Assembly: GCA_051954235.1 (NCBI GenBank)
Contig: JBQCHY010000112.1
Location: 1 to 12,601 of the forward strand
Source: 62-47 sp051954235
Lineage (GTDB): Bacteria; Pseudomonadota; Alphaproteobacteria; Rhizobiales; Xanthobacteraceae
Reading direction: 5' to 3'
Length of the DNA: 12,601 nt
The translations under genes and the position numbers were made by a program. Numbering within the stretch: position 1 is the first letter of the stretch; each line of letters starts with the position of its first letter. Below are positions 8,701 through 12,601 of this stretch, in pieces. The notes beneath the pieces were generated by a model, which saw only the letters and a program-made list of their open reading frames with translations, was not told the DNA's origin and did not search any database.

Positions 8701-9027
8701 CAGGATTATCTCTATGCGGATGAGTTGAAGGATTTTGCCGACGAAGGCATCACCGAGTTGCACGTCGCCTTCTCGCGCGCGGGCGCGGACAAGACTTACG
8801 TGCAGCACATGATCGCGCAGCAGAAGGATCGCGTCTGGCAACTGATCGAGCAGGGCGCGATCATTTACGTTTGCGGCGACGGCGGCAAGATGGAGCCGGA
8901 CGTCAAGGCGGCGTTGATGAAAATCCATCGCGAGAAGACCGGCAGCGATGAAGCCGCGAGCGCCCGCTGGATCGACGACCTCGGCACCCGCAACCGCTAC
9001 GTGCTCGACGTATGGGCGGGTGGATAG
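5797..9027 (+). CDS. Self-sufficient cytochrome P450/NADPH-P450 reductase fusion (CYP102, P450 BM3 type)
   Basis: This 1076-residue fusion should hydroxylate or epoxidise fatty-acid-like substrates with NADPH and O2 in the cytoplasm. The heme domain (about 1-460) has Phe92 (BM3 Phe87), AGHETTS (270-276), the ExxR motif Glu329/Arg332 and the heme ligand Cys411 in FGNGQRACIGRG. A Pro/Ala/Thr-rich linker (about 463-494) leads to the FMN domain (about 495-635, YGSNLGTAED). The FAD/NADPH domain has RYYS (855-858), GPGTGLAPFRGF (930-941), Arg994/Lys999/Tyr1001 for the NADPH phosphate, YVCGDG (1024-1029) and C-terminal Trp1073. BM3 is about 1048 residues. The BM3 Arg47/Tyr51 anchor pair is replaced by Thr52 and Val56. 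GAGGAG (5781-5786) precedes the ATG. No regulator gene is adjacent. Confidence 0.97.
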   Translation: MASTNPLDPIPHPPMKPVVGNMLSIDSSAPVQNLVQLAKELGPIYWLDMMGTQLIVVSGHDLVDELCDEKRFDKSVRGSLRRVRAVGGDGLFTADTKDPNWSKAHNILLQPFGNRAMVSYHPSMVDIAEQLVKKWERLNADEEIDVVHDMTALTLDTIGLCGFDYRFNSFYRRDYHPFVEALVRSLETIMMTRGLPLEKVWMKKRNSDLVSDVAFMNKMVDDVIAARRDGGDTETNKDMLNAMLTGVDKVTGEQLDDVNIRYQINTFLIAGHETTSGLLSYSIYAMLKHPDVMKKAYEEVDRVLGSDLEARPTYQQVSQLTYITQILKEALRLWPPAPAFAVTPYKDEVIGGKYTLKKGSFVTVLAMALHRDPSVWGPNPDVFNPENFSREAEAKRPINAWKPFGNGQRACIGRGFAMHEAALALGMILQRFKLIDHNRYQLRLKETLTTKPEGFKIKVRPRPDSERTSKGPATAAVANPATPSTQPRAKPGHNTPLLVLYGSNLGTAEDMATRVADLAELNGFATKLMPLDETVGELPKEGGVLIFCASYNGAPPDNATQFVKWLQGDLPKDAFAGVKYTVFGCGNSDWAATYQSVPRLIDEQLAAHGATNVYERGEGNAREDLDGQFEAWFAKMSPTAMKALGVDAKFSRSADDAPLYQVEPVAPTVVNTIAGLGGAVAMKVLSNTELQNRSGPNASTRSTRHIEVELPPGTTYRAGDHLSVIPRNDPALVDSVARRFGFLPTDQIRLQVPEGRRAQLPVGQSISVGRLLGEFVELQQIATRKQIQIMAENTRCPMTKPKLLGLVGDDAESQERYRSEVMAKRKSVFDLMEEFPACDLPFHSYLEMLSLLAPRYYSISSSPLAEPSRCSATIGVVEGPAASGRGTYKGICSNYMGGRRAGDTVYASVRETKAGFRLPENPMTPIIMIGPGTGLAPFRGFLQERAAMMAQGATLGPSMLFFGCRHPEQDYLYADELKDFADEGITELHVAFSRAGADKTYVQHMIAQQKDRVWQLIEQGAIIYVCGDGGKMEPDVKAALMKIHREKTGSDEAASARWIDDLGTRNRYVLDVWAGG

Positions 9028-9033
9028 GCTCTT

Positions 9034-9169
9034 TTCCCTCTCCCCTTGCGGGAGAGGGTGGCTTCGCGAAGCGAAGACGGGTGAGGGGTAACGGACTCTC
9101 CGCCAACTACAACCCCTCATCCGGCACGGACTACGTCCGCGCCACCTTCTCCCGCAAGGGGAGAAGGAA
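9034..9169. terminator. Large inverted repeat (family D) between convergent genes, possible two-way terminator
   Basis: Arms 9034-9061 and 9142-9169 are near-perfect reverse complements, and inner blocks (GGGTGAGGGGT near 9079-9089 and ACCCCTCATCC near 9112-9122) also pair. Each outer arm is itself a hairpin: CCCTCTCCC/GGGAGAGGG (9036-9058, perfect) and CCTTCTCCC/GGGAGAAGG (9145-9167, perfect). It fills the gap between the 3' ends of the P450 gene and the minus-strand hydrolase, where a shared terminator is expected. Neither direction has a clear T tract after the stem, so termination is inferred from position and structure only. Confidence 0.6.
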
Positions 9170-9188
9170 AGGCGCAATAACCGCAATG

Positions 9189-10130
9189 CTAATGCAGCGT
9201 CGCTTTCGCCCCTTGCGCATGACTGACGATGGCGCCGATGATCTGCGGCCAGAGCGGGATCGGCAGGGCGTGGCCCATGCCGTCCACCATCACCAGCTTC
9301 GCGCCGGGAATGGACGCGGCGGTGTCCTTCCCGCCCTCGGGGCGCACCAGCGGATCGACATTGCCGTGGATCACCAGGGTGGGGGCTTTCACCGCCTTGA
9401 GCCGATCCTTGCGGCTGCCCGAGGCGAGGATCGCGCGCAATTGCCGCGAGACGCCGGCCGGATTGAGGCCGCGCTCGAAGGTGCGGATGGCGCGGTCGCG
9501 ATCGAGCGCTTCATCCTGCGGGAAGCTGCCGACGCGCAACAGTTTCCAGGTTTGCTCAAAGCGTTTGATGAAGGCCTCGCGCTCGGTCACCGGTGCGGCC
9601 AAGAGCAGCGCCGCCGCTTCGCGCGTCGGCCCCGGCAATTTGGGGTTGCCGGTCGACGACATAATCGACGTCAGCGTGCGCACCCGCTCCGGGAAGACGA
9701 TGGCGAGTTCCTGCGCGATCATGCCGCCCATGGACGCGCCGACGATGTGGGCCGAGCGGATATTCAGCGCATCGAGCATGCCGACCACATCGGTCGCCAT
9801 GTCGCGCAGCTTGTAAGGCGCGGCCACCGGAATTTTCAGGAACCGCAGCTTGAGAAATTCAAGCGCGCCGATTTTCCCGCCGCCCTTCAGCTTGCTCGAT
9901 TTGCCGATGTCGCGATTGTCGAATCGGATGACGCGAAAACCTTGCGCCGCGAGCTGGCGGCAGAAATCGTCGTCCCAGTGAATCATCTGGGCGCCCAGTC
10001 CCATGATCAGCACCAGCGGTTCGGCATCCGGCGCGCCGAAAATTTCGTAGCAAAGCTCGATGCCGTTGGCGCGGAGCATTTGCGGCGGTTGATGCGGGAT
10101 CGGGTTCACGTCGTTGGCTCCTTGGCTCAT
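9189..10130 (-). CDS. Alpha/beta-fold serine hydrolase (esterase-like)
   Basis: This 313-residue hydrolase has nucleophile Ser133 in GASMGG (131-136), the likely acid Asp259 in HGNVDPLV and the base His287 in DGMGHALP. The segments LIMGLGAQMIHW and RFDNRDIGKSS are typical of a common proteobacterial group related to RdmC-type methyl esterases. Ser as nucleophile separates it from the epoxide hydrolase in this window. The substrate is unknown; an ester or lactone is likely. It lies on the opposite strand, convergent with the P450 gene and divergent from the PHA operon. The ATG at 10130 has no ribosome site, whereas AAGGAG lies inside the frame before GTG codon 8 (10109). The shorter 306-residue form is therefore quite possible. 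Confidence 0.88.
   Translation of the reverse strand: MSQGANDVNPIPHQPPQMLRANGIELCYEIFGAPDAEPLVLIMGLGAQMIHWDDDFCRQLAAQGFRVIRFDNRDIGKSSKLKGGGKIGALEFLKLRFLKIPVAAPYKLRDMATDVVGMLDALNIRSAHIVGASMGGMIAQELAIVFPERVRTLTSIMSSTGNPKLPGPTREAAALLLAAPVTEREAFIKRFEQTWKLLRVGSFPQDEALDRDRAIRTFERGLNPAGVSRQLRAILASGSRKDRLKAVKAPTLVIHGNVDPLVRPEGGKDTAASIPGAKLVMVDGMGHALPIPLWPQIIGAIVSHAQGAKATLH
10118..10123 (-). promoter_or_regulatory. Ribosome binding site inside the hydrolase frame
   Basis: On the minus strand AAGGAG lies 8 bases before an in-frame GTG (10109-10107), which is codon 8 of the longest reading frame. The upstream ATG at 10130 has no purine-rich site before it. This favours GTG as the true start. Confidence 0.55.
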
Positions 10131-10202
10131 CGAATTGGTGGCAGGTGATTTTGGGACGCACGGTGATGTTCGGACAGGTAACGGGAAACGGTTCGAGAAA
10201 TA

Positions 10203-10231
10203 TTGACCACACTGTCACAACAGTATGGAAT
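10203..10231 (+). promoter_or_regulatory. Candidate sigma-70 promoter and operator-like palindromes for the PHA operon
   Basis: TTGACC (10203-10208) and TGGAAT (10226-10231) are 17 bases apart, about 70 bases before the PhaE-like start. Between the two boxes lies the palindrome ACTGTCACAACAGT (10211-10224), with 5-base arms and a 4-base centre. A second inverted pair, CTGTCA (10212-10217) and TGACAG (10231-10236), brackets the -10 box. Such positions suit a repressor. No regulator gene in the window can be linked to it. Confidence 0.35.
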
Positions 10232-10302
10232 GACAGCAAAAGAAAAGCGAGGCTGACCTCCGCGAGGATGGCGGCCCGAGCGGGAATGAAGGAGGGACTT
10301 TC

Positions 10303-10692
10303 GTGGCGAACAAAAACAGCAACGACCCGGTCGAGATCTGGCACACCATGCTCGGCGAAATGGAGAAGGGCTTCAATTCCTTCGCCACGCAGACCATGAC
10401 GTCGCCCGAATTCAGCAAGGTGATGAATCAGGCCGGCGGCATTGCCGCGGGCGCGCAAAAGCAGTTCGGCGACCTGATGGAGAAATACCTCGTCGGCATG
10501 AACCTGCCGAGCCGGTCGCAAATGGTGACCATGGCCGAACGGTTGCAAGCCATCGAGGCGCAACTCAGCGAGATCAAGACGCTGTTGTACCGGATGCAGG
10601 ACAAATCGGGTGGCGGCGGCGAGAAGTTCGCCGGCACGCCGAAACCGCCGCGCACGCGACGGCCGCCATCTGCTGCTGGAGAATCCAAATGA
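10303..10692 (+). CDS. Short PhaE-like PHA synthase subunit or phasin-like protein
   Basis: This 129-residue protein probably partners the PHA synthase encoded next. The N-terminal part is helical (EIWHTMLGEMEKGF, 11-24). Residues 66-73 read MNLPSRSQ, resembling the LNxPTRSE segment that precedes the C-terminal helix of PhaE. A heptad-rich stretch at about 73-99 (ERLQAIEAQLSEIKTLL) should form a coiled coil. The tail is a disordered, basic Gly/Pro/Arg stretch. PhaE of class III synthases is typically over 300 residues and PhaR of class IV about 200, so this is unusually small. The start is GTG with an excellent GGAGGG site (10291-10296). Its stop overlaps the next start as ATGA (10689-10692), implying translational coupling. 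It could instead be a granule-surface phasin. Confidence 0.65.
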   Translation: MANKNSNDPVEIWHTMLGEMEKGFNSFATQTMTSPEFSKVMNQAGGIAAGAQKQFGDLMEKYLVGMNLPSRSQMVTMAERLQAIEAQLSEIKTLLYRMQDKSGGGGEKFAGTPKPPRTRRPPSAAGESK

Positions 10693-11777
10693 ACGCAGTT
10701 TCGGGTTCGGCACTGGATTTCACGTCGGTCTCGGAGCGTATCCAGGCCGAAGTGCAACGCGCGATACAGCGCAGCATCAAGGGCGTCGAATACATCGCCT
10801 CGTCGGGACCGACGCCGGGCGTAACGCCGAAAGACATCATTCTGTCGCGCGGGACGATGCAACTCTATCACTACCGGCCGATGGCGGACGAGATCTACCG
10901 CATCCCGGTGCTGATCGTGATGGCGACCACCAATCGCGGTTACATTCTCGATCTCGCGCCGGGACAGAGCATGGTCGAATTCCTGCTCAAGCGCGGCTAC
11001 GACGTCTACATGCTCGACTGGACCGCGCCGAAGCCGGAAGAAAAGAGCCTGCGGCTGGACGACTACGTTCTCGGATTCATACCCGAATGCGTCCGCGCGG
11101 TGCAGGAAGACTCCGGCGAAACCGATATCAACATCGTCGGTTATTGCGCCGGCGGCATGCTGTCGACGCTCTACGCATCGGTGCATACCGATGGGCCCTT
11201 GAAGAATCTCGTCTGCTTCACGACGCCGATCGATTTTCGACACATGACGCTGTTCCAGAATTTTTCCGACCGGCGTTATTTCGACGTCGACCGGCTGGTG
11301 GACAGCGTCGGCAACGTGCCGGCGGAAATGATCATGACCTCGTTCGACATGCTGCGGCCGGCGGCCCGCGCGATGGGGCAGGTGCAGTTGTGGGAAAACA
11401 TCTGGAATGACGAGTACGTCAAATCCTTCCGGATGATGGACAAGTGGGGCGCGGACACCCTGCCGCTCGCGGGAGAATATTTCCGTCAGATGACCAAGGA
11501 TCTGATGTGGGATAACAAGATCTTCAACGATACGATGACGGTGGGCGGCCGCAAGGCTGTTCTTTCCAACATCAAGGTGCCGATCCTCCACGTCGTCGCC
11601 GAACACGATCACATCGTGCCTTACGAGGCGTCGCGGCATTTGATCGCGAAAGTGGGATCGACCGACAAGGAAGAAGTCATGCTCAAGGGCGGGCATGTTA
11701 GCCTTGCCGCCGGCGGCAACGCGGTCAAACGGATGTGGCCGAAACTCGATTCATGGTTAGGTGAGAGATCAGTATGA
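10689..11777 (+). CDS. phaC: Class III-type polyhydroxyalkanoate synthase (PhaC-like)
   Basis: This 362-residue protein should polymerise 3-hydroxyacyl-CoA into polyester granules. It has the synthase lipase-like box GYCAGG with nucleophile Cys153, Asp307 in EHDHIVP and His336 in GGHVSL. The Asp-to-His spacing of 29 residues matches Asp302/His331 of the Allochromatium vinosum class III enzyme, whose Cys is 149. The HDHIVP block, the YDVYMLDW strand and the WENIWNDEYV segment are family-typical. Class I synthases have about 570-600 residues with a long N-terminal domain that is absent here, so size supports class III. It overlaps the PhaE-like gene upstream and the acetyltransferase downstream by ATGA. 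A non-polymerising Cys hydrolase is an unlikely alternative. Confidence 0.85.
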   Translation: MNAVSGSALDFTSVSERIQAEVQRAIQRSIKGVEYIASSGPTPGVTPKDIILSRGTMQLYHYRPMADEIYRIPVLIVMATTNRGYILDLAPGQSMVEFLLKRGYDVYMLDWTAPKPEEKSLRLDDYVLGFIPECVRAVQEDSGETDINIVGYCAGGMLSTLYASVHTDGPLKNLVCFTTPIDFRHMTLFQNFSDRRYFDVDRLVDSVGNVPAEMIMTSFDMLRPAARAMGQVQLWENIWNDEYVKSFRMMDKWGADTLPLAGEYFRQMTKDLMWDNKIFNDTMTVGGRKAVLSNIKVPILHVVAEHDHIVPYEASRHLIAKVGSTDKEEVMLKGGHVSLAAGGNAVKRMWPKLDSWLGERSV

Positions 11778-12373
11778 GCAATTCCGAACTACGTTCCTAT
11801 CCGCGGCAGGCGGTCACCGAGGCGGGACCGATTGAATTTCGCCTGATGGGGGCGGCAGACGAGGCGGCGGTGCTGGAGTTCGCACGCGCGCTTCCGGTCC
11901 ACGACCTGTTGTTCTTGCCGCGCAACATCACCGAACCGAAGGTGTTGACTGCATGGGTCCGCGAGATCGAGCGCGGCACCATCACCAGCCTGTTGGCCTG
12001 GAAAGGCGACAAGGTGGTGGGTTGCGGCACCATCGTCCGCGACGTGCATTCGTGGTCGCCGCATGTCGGCGGCATCCGCATGGTGGTTTCCGCGAGCGTG
12101 CGCGGCCTCGGCGTCGGGCGGGCGCTGACGCAGGAAACTTTCGCGCTGGCATTGTCGATGGGGCTCGAGAAACTGGTGGCGCAGATGACGGTCGACCAGA
12201 CCGGCGCCATCTCCATCTTCGAAGGACTCGGCTTCAAGGCGGAAGCGCTGTTGCGCGACCACGTCCGCGATCGCGACGGCCGCACCCACGACATCGTCGT
12301 GCTCGGCCACAACGTCGCGCAAGTGCGGGCCAAACTCGAGGCCTACGGCGTGCCGGCCGCGGTTCAGAACTGA
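11774..12373 (+). CDS. GNAT-family N-acetyltransferase
   Basis: This 199-residue protein has one GNAT domain. Residues about 20-110 form the N-terminal half (EFRLMGAADEAAVLEF, then LLAWKGDKVVGCGTIV). The acetyl-CoA pyrophosphate loop is RGLGVGRAL (110-118), matching R/QxxGxG/A. The C-terminal half includes SIFEGLGFKAEALLRDHV, as in acetyltransferases with a beta bulge near motif B. The acceptor is unknown; small amines or protein N-termini and lysines are options. A ribosome site AGGTGAGAG (11759-11767) lies at the end of the phaC gene, and the start overlaps the phaC stop as ATGA, so the three genes are an operon. A link to PHA metabolism, such as control of the synthase, is inferred only from this coupling. 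Confidence 0.88.
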   Translation: MSNSELRSYPRQAVTEAGPIEFRLMGAADEAAVLEFARALPVHDLLFLPRNITEPKVLTAWVREIERGTITSLLAWKGDKVVGCGTIVRDVHSWSPHVGGIRMVVSASVRGLGVGRALTQETFALALSMGLEKLVAQMTVDQTGAISIFEGLGFKAEALLRDHVRDRDGRTHDIVVLGHNVAQVRAKLEAYGVPAAVQN

Positions 12374-12379
12374 ACCGCG
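12358..12379 (+). terminator. Stem-loop across the operon stop codon, possible terminator
   Basis: CGCGGTTCA (12358-12366) pairs perfectly with TGAACCGCG (12371-12379) across a GAAC loop. The stem includes the TGA stop of the acetyltransferase gene. TTTT (12394-12397) lies about 15 bases on, further than in a classical Rho-independent terminator. It may end the PHA operon or protect its 3' end. Confidence 0.4.
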
Positions 12380-12472
12380 CCGCGGTATCTACATTTTGGT
12401 GGAGGCGCCCCGCGGATCGGCGCCGGGGACGGGCTGCCGTAGTTGGTCCACTGTTTGAAGATGTATCCGCTC

Positions 12473-12563
12473 CGTCATGGCCGGGCTTTTACCCGCCATC
12501 TACGTCTTTTTTGCCGGCCGATAATTAGAAAGTTGTTGGCCCGGACAAACCCGGCCAAGAACG
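12473..12563. repeat. Degenerate copy of inverted-repeat family B
   Basis: The left arm (12473-12504) starts CGTCATGGCCGGGC. The facing arm (12532-12563) has GGCCCGGACAAACCCGGCCA. The design and 32-base arm length match 231-320, but the arms have diverged. The rest of 12374-12601 holds no gene I can support. Confidence 0.6.
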
Positions 12564-12601
12564 CGGCGCACACAACCAGATACCCTTTAGCAGATAAATT
12601 A

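Noticed and set aside
9034..9169. Insertion sequence ends
   Set aside because: The inverted arms enclose only about 80 bases with no transposase frame and no flanking duplication that I could see.
9012..10148. 378-codon plus-strand frame over the minus-strand hydrolase
   Set aside because: It begins inside the P450 gene, reads through the inverted repeat and is antisense to a hydrolase with a full Ser-Asp-His triad.

Overview
The window is 12.6 kb of GC-rich DNA. Codon use, gene families and short palindromic intergenic repeats all suggest an alphaproteobacterium of the Bradyrhizobium/Rhodopseudomonas/Afipia type (inference; no rRNA or other marker gene is present). I support nine complete protein genes, one possible gene end at the left edge, no tRNA or rRNA, no CRISPR array and no insertion sequence.

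Layout. Bases 1-394 hold the possible end of an upstream gene and two kinds of palindromic repeat. Next come a double RidA-like protein (395-1147) and a DadA-type FAD amino-acid dehydrogenase (1294-2553). They make chemical sense together, since such dehydrogenases release imines and RidA-fold proteins hydrolyse them. A small DUF6489-type protein follows (2663-2911). Then come a wax ester synthase/diacylglycerol acyltransferase (WS/DGAT) family acyltransferase (3097-4644), an epoxide hydrolase 12 bases later (4657-5661), and a 1076-residue fused cytochrome P450-reductase of the CYP102/P450 BM3 type (5797-9027). A serine alpha/beta hydrolase points the other way (9189-10130, minus strand). After a divergent promoter region comes a tight three-gene operon (10303-12373) in which both junctions are ATGA overlaps. 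It encodes a short PhaE-like protein, a class III-type polyhydroxyalkanoate (PHA) synthase PhaC with a Cys-Asp-His triad, and a GNAT acetyltransferase.

Taken together, the middle and right part looks like a lipid region. The P450 is expected to oxidise fatty acids, the epoxide hydrolase could open epoxides made from unsaturated chains, the acyltransferase could esterify acyl groups into neutral lipid, and PhaE/PhaC could polymerise hydroxyacyl-CoA. The link between these steps is inferred from gene order. The most useful points to check are the P450's loss of the BM3 Arg47/Tyr51 substrate anchor, the very short PhaE partner, the double RidA protein beside an imine-forming enzyme, and at least four palindromic repeat families in the gaps between genes.
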